From NCBI GenBank assembly GCA_041584755.1, contig JBFHDK010000045.1, forward strand, positions 1 to 25,825: DNA of 25,825 bases, read 5' to 3'. Origin of the DNA: HB2-32-21 sp003448675. Lineage in GTDB: Bacteria; Pseudomonadota; Gammaproteobacteria; Pseudomonadales; Porticoccaceae. Positions 1-7,722 of the stretch are shown one piece after another. The position numbers and the translations under genes were made by a program. Within the stretch, counting starts at the first letter, position 1; every line of letters starts with the position of its first letter. The notes under the pieces are model-generated. The model was not told the origin of the DNA, searched no databases, and worked only from the letters and a program-made list of their open reading frames with translations.

Positions 1-716
1 CCGAGCTGCGCGAGGCCGAGGCCGGCGTTGCCGCCGCGCGCGCTGCGCTTAGCGCCGCCTCCATTGATCTCGGTTTCACCCGTGTGCTTGCGCCGATCAC
101 CGGGCGCATTGGCAAGTCCCAAATTACCGAAGGCGCGCTGATGGAAGCCGAACAGGAAAATGAACTGGCGGTTATTCAGCAGATAGATCAGGTCTATGTG
201 GATATTACCCAGTCTACCACCGAACTCCTACGCCTAAAGCGGGAGATCGCTTCCGGGCGGGTCAGGCGGGATGCCGAAGAAATGTCGCTGACGGTTGTGC
301 TCGACGACGGCAGCACTTATGAACATCGGGGCAGCCTCAAGTTTTCCGAGATCAGTGTTGATCAGGGAACCTCCTCGGTCACACTGCGGGGCGTGGTTCC
401 CAACCCCGACCATCTGCTTCTGCCCGGGATGTTCGTGCGTGTGCGGGTGGATCAGGGCGTACGGGCTGACAGCCTGCTGATTCCCCAGCGGGGCCTGACT
501 TTTGATTACTCCGGCGCCGCGACTGCCATGGTGGTGGGCGAAGACAATGTGGTGGAGCGGCGGATATTAGACGTTGGTCAGGCGGTGGGAGATCAGTGGC
601 TGGTGCTGTCTGGACTTGAAGCGGGTGAAAAAGTGGTTGTCGAAGGCCTGCAGAAAATCCGCAGCGGCGCCGAGGTGAAAGTGGTGAGCGCGGTGGCCGG
701 GGAGACAGGCCAATGA
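1..716 (+). CDS. RND efflux periplasmic adaptor (membrane fusion protein), 5' truncated by window edge
   Basis: This is the C-terminal part of an AcrA/MexA-type adaptor that bridges an inner-membrane RND pump to an outer-membrane channel in the periplasm. The reading frame is open from base 3, so the N-terminus (signal/lipid anchor and first hairpin helix) lies outside the window. The visible part begins at the end of the alpha-hairpin, followed by the lipoyl half-motif GFTRVLAPITGRIGKS and the typical stretch IQQIDQVYVDITQS. A beta-barrel and membrane-proximal domain follow, ending with SGLEAGEKVVVEGLQKIRSG. The stop TGA (714-716) overlaps the first possible ATG of the pump gene, which indicates translational coupling. 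A GTG at 84 could be mistaken for a start but falls inside the conserved lipoyl domain. Family assignment is firm; the exported substrate is unknown. Confidence 0.93.
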   Translation, partial: ELREAEAGVAAARAALSAASIDLGFTRVLAPITGRIGKSQITEGALMEAEQENELAVIQQIDQVYVDITQSTTELLRLKREIASGRVRRDAEEMSLTVVLDDGSTYEHRGSLKFSEISVDQGTSSVTLRGVVPNPDHLLLPGMFVRVRVDQGVRADSLLIPQRGLTFDYSGAATAMVVGEDNVVERRILDVGQAVGDQWLVLSGLEAGEKVVVEGLQKIRSGAEVKVVSAVAGETGQ

Positions 717-724
717 GGGCGAGC

Positions 725-3700
725 ATGTCGGACTATTTTATCGATCGGCCGATCTTTGCCTGGGTCCTCGCCATCGTCGTCATGATTGTGGGCCTGGTGT
801 CCATCACCCAGCTGCCCATTGAGCAATACCCGGAGGTGGCGCCTCCCGGTGTCGAGATTCACACGATTAACCCGGGTTCTTCAGCCGAGACGGTCGAAAA
901 CACGGTTACCCAGATCATCGAACAGAGTATGACGGGCATCGATGATGTGCTTTATATGTCCTCGACCAGCGATTCCTCCGGCCGAGGGCGCGTCAAGCTG
1001 AGTTTCCTGCCCGGCACTGATCCAAATATCGCCCAGGTTCAGGTGCAGAACAAGTTGCAGGCGGCCATGCAGCGCTTGCCCCAGGCGGTGCGAGATCAGG
1101 GTATCAAGGTCAACAAGGCGGCCACCGGGGTGATGATGGTGGTGGCCTTGAGTTCGCCCGATGGGCGTTATGACCGCTATGACCTGGGCGATTACATGGC
1201 CGCCAACGTTGTTGAGCAGGTGGGACGTATCTCGGGGGTTGGCGAGGCTTCTCTGTTTGGCGCTCAGTATGCCATGCGCATCTGGCTCGATGCCGACAAG
1301 TTGAACAGCTATCAGATTACCCCAGCCGAGGTGAATGCGGCGATTCGTTCGGAAAATTCCCAGATTCCCGCCGGTGAACTGGGCGCTGGCCCGGCCGTTG
1401 CCGGGCAGGAGCTGAACGCGACCATCATTGCCCAGACTATGCTGGAAACGCCGGAGGAGTTCGGCGAAATCCTGCTGAAAGTTAATCCGGATGGCTCGCT
1501 GGTGCATCTGCGCGATGTTGCGCGTATTGAAATCGGTGGCGAGGACTACCAGTTTCTAAATCATTTCAATGGCCGCCCCGCGGCTGGTATGGCGGTGCGC
1601 CAGGCTTCCGGCGCCAATGCCCTTGAGACCGCCAATGCGGTGAAGGCTAAACTGGCGGAGTTGTCCCAGTATTTACCCGAAGGCATGGTGCTGGAGCTGG
1701 CCTACGACACCACGCCTTTTGTTGAAGTGTCGATACTGGAGGTGGTGAAAACCCTGTTTGAAGCCATCGCTCTGGTATTTCTGGTCATGTACCTGTTTTT
1801 GCAGAACCTGCGGGCGACCCTGATTCCCACCCTGGCTATTCCGGTTATTTTGCTTGGTACCTTTGGTGTGTTGGCGGCCTTTGGCTATTCCATTAATACC
1901 CTGTCCATGTTTGCCATGGTGCTGGCCATCGGCCTGCTGGTGGATGATGCCATCGTGGTGGTGGAAAACACCGAGCGGCTGATGGAGGAAGAACACCTAT
2001 CGGCCCGGGAAGCCACGCGCCGCTCCATGCGCCAGATCACCAGCGCGCTGATTGGTATCGGCGTGGTGTTGTCAGCGGTGTTTGTGCCCATGGCTTTTTT
2101 CCCCGGCTCTTCCGGCGCTATTTACAGGCAGTTTTCAGTCACTATCGCCACCGCCATGATTCTTTCGGTGCTAGTGGCCCTGGTGTTTACCCCCGCTCTG
2201 TGCGCCTCCATGCTACGCTCGGTGGATCCAGACAAGCTGCACAGTAAGAGAGGGTTTTTTGGCATGTTTAACCAGGGCTTCGAGGCAGTGGCCCTTTGGT
2301 ATCAGGCTCGTGTTGGCAAGATGCTACAAAAATTGTTGCGTTATTTTGTCCTTTACGCGGCCGTCATCGTGGCGGTGGCCTGGCTATTTGATCGTATGCC
2401 CACGTCGTTTATTCCGGCTGAAGACCCTGCTTTGATGTTCGCATTGGTGCAAACGCCGGTGGGTGCCACGATGGAACGCACGAGAGATGTCATGGAGCAG
2501 GTCGAGACCTATTTCAGGGATCATCAGGCGGATACAGTTGCCACCGTCTATTGCGTGGTGGGCGACAATTTCATGGGCCGTGGGCAGAACGCCGGGCAGT
2601 GTTATATCAAGATGCATGACTGGAGCGACCGGCCTTTGGATTCACAACATGTGACGGCTGTGTCACGTCAGTCCACTATTGACCTGGCGGCGATCAAGGA
2701 TGCTCGCATCTTTGTTATATATCCGCCGCCAATCCGTGGCCTGGGTAACGCCGCTGGTGTGACTTTGATGCTTAAAGACGTGGGCGGCCAGGGCCACGCC
2801 GCGCTGTTGGCAGCGCGCAATCAGGTGTTGGGTGCTGCCAGCAAGGACCCCCGCCTGATCAAGGTGCGCCCCAATGGGCAGGAAGACAGGCCCCAGTTCA
2901 AAGTAGAGATAGATCGTCACAAGGCCCGGGCCCTGGGTCTGTCACTGGATGAGATCAACACCACCCTGAGCACGGCCTGGGCCTCCACCTACGTCAATGA
3001 CTTTATCCACAACGCACGGGTGAAAAAGGTCTATGTGCAGGGGGAAAAACAGTTCCGCATGTTGCCCCAGGATATTGACCACTGGTATGTACGTAACCGT
3101 GATGGTGCCATGGTGCCATTTTCAGCCTTTGCCAGCGGGCGCTGGATCAAGGGTTCGCCAAGGCTGGAGCGCTATAACGCCGTGCCGTCCATGGAAATTG
3201 TTGGGGAAGCTGCCCCCGGGTACAGCTCTGGCGACGCCATTCAGGCCTTTGAGGAAATTATGGAAAACCTGCCGCCTGGTTTCAGCTATGAGTGGACTGG
3301 CGCCTCGCTTCAGGAAACGTCTTCCGGGGCCTTGGCGCCGGTGCTTTACGCGGTTTCTCTGCTGTTCGTCTTCCTGTGCCTGGCGGCTCTGTATGAGAGC
3401 TGGTCGATCCCCTTTGTGGTAATGCTGGTGGTGCCCCTTGGGGTGGTCGGCGCTTTGCTGGCGGCCTACGGTCGCGGACTGGCCAATGATATTTACTTTC
3501 AGATCGCGGTGCTCACAACCATCGGCGTAGCGACGAAAAATGCCATCCTGATTGTCCAGTTTGCCCGCGAGTTACAGAGCCAGGGCATGGAGTTGGTGGA
3601 GGCCACCCTGCAGGCGGTGAAGCTGCGCCTGAGACCTATTCTGATGACTTCCTTCGCCTTTATGATTGGTGTCATGCCCCTGGCCCTGGCCTCTGGTGCC

Positions 3701-3838
3701 GGCTCCCAGGGACAGAACGCCATTGGCACCGGCGTGGTTGGCGGCATGTTCACTTCGACCCTGCTGGCGATTTTTATGGTGCCGCTGTTTTATGTGGTCG
3801 TGCGGCGCTGGTTCCCGGGTAAATCAACGCCGGTGTGA
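725..3838 (+). CDS. RND multidrug efflux pump inner-membrane subunit (AcrB/MexB, HAE1 family)
   Basis: This is a proton-driven trimeric exporter of the hydrophobe/amphiphile efflux family. The N-terminus MSDYFIDRPIFAWVLAI matches the family's FIDRPIFA signature. There are two large periplasmic loops and two sets of transmembrane helices, including GLLVDDAIVVVEN and FTPALCASML in the first and GVATKNAILIVQFA and RLRPILMTSFAFMIGVMPL in the second. The proton-relay residues are present. Counted from the ATG at 725, the Asp pair falls at 407-408 (as in E. coli AcrB) and the Lys at 938 (AcrB Lys940). An earlier in-frame ATG at 713 would add four residues (MRAS) and overlap the adaptor stop. I prefer 725 because of the family alignment and the GAGGG at 715-719. 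It forms an operon with the adaptor; no outer-membrane factor gene follows, so it may use a TolC encoded elsewhere. Length 1037 aa is normal. Confidence 0.96.
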   Translation: MSDYFIDRPIFAWVLAIVVMIVGLVSITQLPIEQYPEVAPPGVEIHTINPGSSAETVENTVTQIIEQSMTGIDDVLYMSSTSDSSGRGRVKLSFLPGTDPNIAQVQVQNKLQAAMQRLPQAVRDQGIKVNKAATGVMMVVALSSPDGRYDRYDLGDYMAANVVEQVGRISGVGEASLFGAQYAMRIWLDADKLNSYQITPAEVNAAIRSENSQIPAGELGAGPAVAGQELNATIIAQTMLETPEEFGEILLKVNPDGSLVHLRDVARIEIGGEDYQFLNHFNGRPAAGMAVRQASGANALETANAVKAKLAELSQYLPEGMVLELAYDTTPFVEVSILEVVKTLFEAIALVFLVMYLFLQNLRATLIPTLAIPVILLGTFGVLAAFGYSINTLSMFAMVLAIGLLVDDAIVVVENTERLMEEEHLSAREATRRSMRQITSALIGIGVVLSAVFVPMAFFPGSSGAIYRQFSVTIATAMILSVLVALVFTPALCASMLRSVDPDKLHSKRGFFGMFNQGFEAVALWYQARVGKMLQKLLRYFVLYAAVIVAVAWLFDRMPTSFIPAEDPALMFALVQTPVGATMERTRDVMEQVETYFRDHQADTVATVYCVVGDNFMGRGQNAGQCYIKMHDWSDRPLDSQHVTAVSRQSTIDLAAIKDARIFVIYPPPIRGLGNAAGVTLMLKDVGGQGHAALLAARNQVLGAASKDPRLIKVRPNGQEDRPQFKVEIDRHKARALGLSLDEINTTLSTAWASTYVNDFIHNARVKKVYVQGEKQFRMLPQDIDHWYVRNRDGAMVPFSAFASGRWIKGSPRLERYNAVPSMEIVGEAAPGYSSGDAIQAFEEIMENLPPGFSYEWTGASLQETSSGALAPVLYAVSLLFVFLCLAALYESWSIPFVVMLVVPLGVVGALLAAYGRGLANDIYFQIAVLTTIGVATKNAILIVQFARELQSQGMELVEATLQAVKLRLRPILMTSFAFMIGVMPLALASGAGSQGQNAIGTGVVGGMFTSTLLAIFMVPLFYVVVRRWFPGKSTPV

Positions 3839-3907
3839 CCGTCCGCCTTGAGGGCCTAACCGGTACTGAAATTATCGACAGGGTGCCGGGCGGTGGTGAC
3901 AGGCCTG

Positions 3908-5032
3908 TTAGTCAAAAGCGGGCATGACTTCCCGGGCGAACAGCTCAATGGAGGCGTCCTGTTTGGCCGGCTCCAGAATGCCCTGGGGAATCAGCAGGAA
4001 TATCTCATCCAGGGGGATGGCCTTGCCGACGGTTTCTATGCGCCGCTTGAGGGTGTCCGGCGAGCCGACAAGTAGTTCCGGCACCCCCTGACCAAAGGGC
4101 TTCATCCAGGTCTCCCACATCCAGGCCATCTCGTTGTACCACTCCTGGGCCTGGGCATCGGTTTCGGCGCAGACCATGACTCCACCCCAGCAGGCCTGTT
4201 CGCCAGGCTGGTAACTGATTCCCAGGCGATCGGCTTCCTGACCCCATTCGGCCCACAGTATTTGCAGGAAATCCAGATTGTCTGCCAGCACGATGGGGCG
4301 GCCCTTGTGTTGGGCCCAGAATTTGGCCGAGCGCAGACTGTGGGAAAAGCCACCGTAAAGGGGAATTTCCTGTTGTAGCGGTCGGGGAGCGATACCGATT
4401 TCGTCGATTGCCATGTCGGCGGAAACCCCCTGCCCGTAGTTGGTATAAACCGGATGCTCGTGGGGGTTGCGAAAATCGGGGCTGGGGAAATCCCAGTATT
4501 TGCCGTGGTGTTTAAAAGTGTCCTCGCGCAGGGCTTTGAGGACGATGTCGACAAACTCGGCGAAATATTCCCGGTTGTCCTCATCGACCTGGGACTTGGC
4601 GTTCCACGGCCCCACTGCTTTTAACTGGGGCTGGATACGGAAGTTATCGACCCAGCGGGCCTGGTAGCCGCGCACCATGCCCACGCCCAGGCGGCCGCCG
4701 AGCATGCAGTCGAGGGTGGCGATCTTTTCGGCAGTCACCAGCGGGTTGTTGGTGGTGGAAACAAAACCACAGGGAATCACTCGTAGTTTCTTGCTGTGCT
4801 GGCCGACCCACATGGACATCAGGCAGGGGTCGTTGGAGGCTTCAAACCCTTCAATTTGGAGGTGATGCTCTGGATGGCCAAAGCCGAAGTAGCCCAGCTC
4901 GTCGGCAAGTGTTACCGAGGCGCCCAGTTCCTTGAGCATGCGTTGATACAGTTGCGGGTTTTTACCGGCCATACCGGCTTCCAGTTCGGCGCGACGGCCA
5001 ACGGTGCAGTAAACGAATAGATTGAATTTCAT
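3908..5032 (-). CDS. LLM-class flavin-dependent oxidoreductase (bacterial luciferase-like monooxygenase)
   Basis: A 374-residue protein of the luciferase-like monooxygenase superfamily, a TIM-barrel that typically uses FMNH2 (or F420H2) and O2 for oxygenation. The N-terminus MKFNLFVYC is a first beta strand. Diagnostic pieces are LADELGYFGFGHPEHH (residues 42-57) and LGGRLGVGMVRGYQARW (111-127), the latter being the family's (S/G)GR-x-GVG-x-G loop followed by the mobile region. The ATG at 5032 is chosen over an in-frame GTG at 5041 (adding MIP) because it aligns with LLM starts; neither has a clear Shine-Dalgarno. It lies downstream of the AcuI-like reductase and the flavin reductase on the same strand, so the flavin reductase may supply its reduced flavin, although a 181-bp gap separates it from the AcuI gene. 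The substrate is unknown. It converges on the RND gene. Confidence 0.88.
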   Translation of the reverse strand: MKFNLFVYCTVGRRAELEAGMAGKNPQLYQRMLKELGASVTLADELGYFGFGHPEHHLQIEGFEASNDPCLMSMWVGQHSKKLRVIPCGFVSTTNNPLVTAEKIATLDCMLGGRLGVGMVRGYQARWVDNFRIQPQLKAVGPWNAKSQVDEDNREYFAEFVDIVLKALREDTFKHHGKYWDFPSPDFRNPHEHPVYTNYGQGVSADMAIDEIGIAPRPLQQEIPLYGGFSHSLRSAKFWAQHKGRPIVLADNLDFLQILWAEWGQEADRLGISYQPGEQACWGGVMVCAETDAQAQEWYNEMAWMWETWMKPFGQGVPELLVGSPDTLKRRIETVGKAIPLDEIFLLIPQGILEPAKQDASIELFAREVMPAFD

Positions 5033-5186
5033 GGGTATCACACTTGTGTAGTTTGTTATTAGGGAAAAGCCGGCTGAAGAAACGCCGACAGGTCTGGCGC
5101 GTTAGCGCCGATTATTATCGCTTTGAAAAAATGCTGCTGATTTGTTTGTTATTTGTATGTGGGTAAAGACCACTTATTGCTTACAA

Positions 5187-5203
5187 GGGGGTGTTTAGCC
5201 CCC
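5187..5203 (-). terminator. Possible hairpin after the AcuI-like gene
   Basis: Five G and five C residues form a 5-bp all-GC stem around a 7-nt loop, 11 bp beyond the stop of the AcuI-like gene on the minus strand. It is followed (minus-strand reading) by TTGTAAG, so the T-run is poor. It could attenuate transcription into the LLM gene. The call is weak. Confidence 0.3.
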
Positions 5204-5213
5204 GTCTATCCAT

Positions 5214-6209
5214 TCAGGCATTGACGTCAATAACGACCCGCCCCTTGATCCTGCCGGCGAGAATATCACTGGTCAGCTGGGGTACATTGGCTAAAGGTTC
5301 GGTGGTATAAATTTCAGCCAGTTTGTCGTGGTCAATCAGTTCGGCCAGGGCATCCCAGGCCCGTTGGCGGCGCGCCATGGGCGCCATGACTGAATCAATG
5401 CCCCGCAGCGTCACGCCGCGGAGAATGAAAGGCATCACGCTGCTGGGTAGCGCGGCGCCACCGGCAAGCCCGCAGGCGGTGACGATGCCTTCATATTTGG
5501 TTTGGGCTATGGCAGTGGCCAGGGTGTTGGCGCCGACGGTATCGACGACAGCTGCCCAGTTTTCCGATTCCAGTGGTTTGGGGTCGTGTGCCAGTTCTTC
5601 CCGGTCAATCACTTCCGAGGCACCCAGGCCTTTGAGAAAGCTTTGGGCTTCTTGTACCCGCCCAGTGGAGGCGGTGACCAGGTAGCCCAGTTTGGCCAGC
5701 AACATGACCGCTACTGACCCCACGCCGCCGGCTGCGCCGGTGACCAGCACGGGGCCGTTTTCCGCTTTGACGCCCCAGTCCTGAATGGCCTGGACACAGA
5801 GCATGGAGGTATAACCGGCGGTGCCGATGGCTGCTACCTGTTCCATGGACAGTGGCTCGGGTACACGCACCAGCCATTCGGCCTTGAGTCGCTGCTTCTG
5901 GCTGTAGCCGCCCCAGTAGCGTTCGGACAGCCCGTAACCATTGACCAGCACCTGATCACCGGCTTTGAAGTCGGGATGACGGGATTCCACCACTGTGCCA
6001 GCCAGGTCGATGCCGCCGACCATGGGGAACTTGCGGACGATGGGTATCGCGCCGCTGGCGGCCAGGCCATCCTTGTAGTTCACCGTTGAATAGGCAATAT
6101 CGACCAGCACGTCCTCATCGGGAAGGTCGCTGAGCTGGAGTTGCCTGATCCCGGCGCTAAGGCCGTCATCGGTCTTGTCGATAACCAGTGCGGAAAAGGT
6201 GTCACCCAT
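5214..6209 (-). CDS. Zinc-free MDR oxidoreductase, AcuI/YhdH family (acryloyl-CoA reductase-like)
   Basis: A 331-residue NAD(P)H-dependent quinone-oxidoreductase-like medium-chain dehydrogenase. YhdH/AcuI proteins reduce acryloyl-CoA to propionyl-CoA. The signature LVDIAYSTVNYKDGLAASG (about residues 35-53) and the nucleotide-binding motif VTGAAGGVGSVAVMLLAKLGY (about 156-176) followed by STGRVQEAQSFLKGLGAS are characteristic. No catalytic-zinc ligands of classical alcohol dehydrogenases are visible. The frame is open for 53 more codons upstream, but those would overlap the flavin reductase gene and give a low-complexity His/Arg/Pro-rich peptide. The ATG at 6209 gives the family N-terminus and is preceded by GAGGGGG. 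It lies 26 bp downstream of the flavin reductase, probably in one operon. Family is firm; acryloyl-CoA as substrate is an inference, and related enoyl-CoA or quinone substrates are possible. Confidence 0.9.
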   Translation of the reverse strand: MGDTFSALVIDKTDDGLSAGIRQLQLSDLPDEDVLVDIAYSTVNYKDGLAASGAIPIVRKFPMVGGIDLAGTVVESRHPDFKAGDQVLVNGYGLSERYWGGYSQKQRLKAEWLVRVPEPLSMEQVAAIGTAGYTSMLCVQAIQDWGVKAENGPVLVTGAAGGVGSVAVMLLAKLGYLVTASTGRVQEAQSFLKGLGASEVIDREELAHDPKPLESENWAAVVDTVGANTLATAIAQTKYEGIVTACGLAGGAALPSSVMPFILRGVTLRGIDSVMAPMARRQRAWDALAELIDHDKLAEIYTTEPLANVPQLTSDILAGRIKGRVVIDVNA

Positions 6210-6235
6210 AACGACGCGCCCCCTCGAATCGATGT

Positions 6236-6715
6236 TTAGCCGGTAACAATCTTGGCGTATTTGCCCTGGTAAAAGCCCAGGGGTTCGGCATCCGGGTTGT
6301 CCATGGTGTGGACGCGGCCGACGATGATGATGTGATCGCCACCCTCGTAGCGGTGTTCGGTGGTGCACTCAAAACGGACGCTGTAATCCTCCAGCAAAGG
6401 CGTGCCTTCCTGACCTTCGGTCCAGGGGACCTGCCCGAACTTGTCCGCTTCCTTGGTGGCGAACAGGCGGGAAACCTCTTCCTGCCCCGAGTGGAGCACA
6501 TGGATGGCAAAATGTTTGGCGGCCATAAAGGTGTCGTAGCTGTTGGCGTTCTTGGCGATGGCCCAGAGCACCAGAGGCGGATCCAGGGATACCGACGAAA
6601 AGCTGTTGGCGGTACAACCCACTTTCTCACCATCCGCGCTTTTAGCAGTGACCACTGTCACGCCGGTGGCAAAGCATCCCATGGCGTCGCGAAACTCTCT
6701 TGCATCTAAGGACAT
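6236..6715 (-). CDS. Flavin reductase-like FMN-binding protein (HpaC/DIM6-NTAB family)
   Basis: A 159-residue protein of the short-chain flavin reductase family, which uses NAD(P)H to reduce free flavin that diffuses to a partner monooxygenase. It carries the family N-terminal block FRDAMGCFATGVTVVTA (residues 8-24) and the flavin-binding stretch GCTANSFSSVSLDPPLVLW (33-51), then GGDHIIIVGRV near the C-terminus. The ATG at 6715 is chosen because the reading MSLDAREFRDAMG is the normal start and GGGGAAAA lies 5 nt upstream of it. The longer in-frame extension (MNTSQLF...) has no family similarity. It is the first gene of a probable operon with the AcuI-like reductase and possibly the LLM oxidoreductase, making a two-component monooxygenase a sensible inference. 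Confidence 0.92.
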   Translation of the reverse strand: MSLDAREFRDAMGCFATGVTVVTAKSADGEKVGCTANSFSSVSLDPPLVLWAIAKNANSYDTFMAAKHFAIHVLHSGQEEVSRLFATKEADKFGQVPWTEGQEGTPLLEDYSVRFECTTEHRYEGGDHIIIVGRVHTMDNPDAEPLGFYQGKYAKIVTG

Positions 6716-6778
6716 AACTGTTTTCCCCAAAATGTATAAACAAACGTAAAGTATAAAAAGTTGACTGGTATTCAACAG
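6716..6778 (-). promoter_or_regulatory. Putative promoter/operator region of the flavin reductase operon
   Basis: Upstream of the flavin reductase start, on the minus strand, TTGAAT is followed after 16 nt by TACTTT, a weak sigma70-like arrangement. On the plus strand the heptamer GTATAAA occurs twice (6734-6740 and 6751-6757), exactly 17 bp apart, overlapping the candidate -10 region. Such phased direct repeats could bind a regulator, but they may be chance in AT-rich DNA. Confidence 0.3.
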
Positions 6779-6811
6779 AAAACCTGTTAACAGCGTGTGT
6801 TAACAGGTTTT
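6779..6811. terminator. Perfect inverted repeat, 14-bp arms and 5-nt loop (bidirectional terminator-like)
   Basis: The arms AAAACCTGTTAACA and TGTTAACAGGTTTT are perfect complements around the loop GCGTG. The A-tract on one side and T-tract on the other make it look like a bidirectional Rho-independent terminator. It lies about 115 bp after the GST stop and 63 bp before the flavin reductase start, so it would insulate the two minus-strand units. The AT-rich stem (GTTAACA is itself palindromic) leaves open that it is a protein-binding operator. Confidence 0.6.
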
Positions 6812-6927
6812 GTCGCACCGGATATGGATTAAATAACTATGGATATCCCTTGCCGGCGGATTGATTTTTTTTGGGCCCAGAGCGGCCAATGGTCTTAATG
6901 TAACACAGGGCCCGGATCGGTGGAATA

Positions 6928-7566
6928 TCAGCTATTGGCCTGCACCGCCGGTCGCGCCGAGACTTTGCTATACCAGGCGCGCAGGTTTTTGCAATCCTCG
7001 GGGATCTCGGCCTTGATCCACTTGGCGAAGTCGCAGGTGACCAGGGTGGTGATGTCGGCCATGGAATAGTCGGTGCCGGCGACATATTCATTTTGACCCA
7101 GTTGCTGGTCGAAATCCTTGAAAAAATTTGGCAGGCGCATGGCGCCCCGTTCGGCCAGTTCGCTGGATTGGGGATAGTTGTGTGGTCCAACCACGGCGCG
7201 ATCGGAAAAGCCCTTGGCAGTATTGCGAAAGACTTCCGCTACTGCCAGCAGGCCATTCATAAAGGCCAGGTGTTCCCACATTTCCACCAGGCCTTTCTGC
7301 GCCGGCGTTTTGCCCAGGAGTGGGGGCGTATCGGGGTAGGCGGCCTCGAAATAGTGGACGATGCCACGAATCTGGCTGATGCAGGTGCCGTCGTCCAACT
7401 CCAGCATGGGGACATCACAGGCGGGGTTTTTTTGCCGGTAGCTGTCTGCCAGCTGTTCCTGCTTCATCAGGTCGATAGTTACTTTTTCCACGTCAATACC
7501 TTTCTCGGCCAGAAAGATATTGACGCGGCGTGGGTTGGGGGCCTGGGGGTAATCGTAGAGTTTCAT
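6928..7566 (-). CDS. Glutathione S-transferase family protein
   Basis: A cytosolic GST-like protein of 212 residues, the normal length. The N-terminal thioredoxin-fold half begins MKLYDYPQAPNPRRVNIFLAEKGI, with the conserved cis-Pro region CDVPMLELDDGTCISQIRGIVHYFE (about residues 50-74). The C-terminal all-helical half includes YVAGTDYSMADITTLV, the N-capping motif with the conserved Asp. GSTs conjugate glutathione to electrophiles or act in catabolic ring-opening and dehalogenation; the substrate cannot be told here. The start is supported by GGAG 8 nt upstream. It is divergent from moeA and separated from the flavin reductase by a terminator-like inverted repeat, so probably its own unit. 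Confidence 0.93.
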   Translation of the reverse strand: MKLYDYPQAPNPRRVNIFLAEKGIDVEKVTIDLMKQEQLADSYRQKNPACDVPMLELDDGTCISQIRGIVHYFEAAYPDTPPLLGKTPAQKGLVEMWEHLAFMNGLLAVAEVFRNTAKGFSDRAVVGPHNYPQSSELAERGAMRLPNFFKDFDQQLGQNEYVAGTDYSMADITTLVTCDFAKWIKAEIPEDCKNLRAWYSKVSARPAVQANS

Positions 7567-7722
7567 AGCGCGGTCTCCGGCTCTTATTGATGTTTTACAG
7601 TACTTGCCCGGGGTACGGGGGTGGGGAACTTAATAGTAGGCAAGCCTTTCGTCATGCACAACTTTGAACTGATCGGGTGGTGTAGGATATTCCCCGGGTT
7701 CAACTAAGCCAGTGGATCTTCC

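Noticed and set aside
6210..6368. Upstream 53-codon extension of the AcuI-like gene
   Set aside because: It overlaps the flavin reductase gene and encodes a His/Pro/Arg-rich peptide absent from the family; the ATG at 6209 has a ribosome site.
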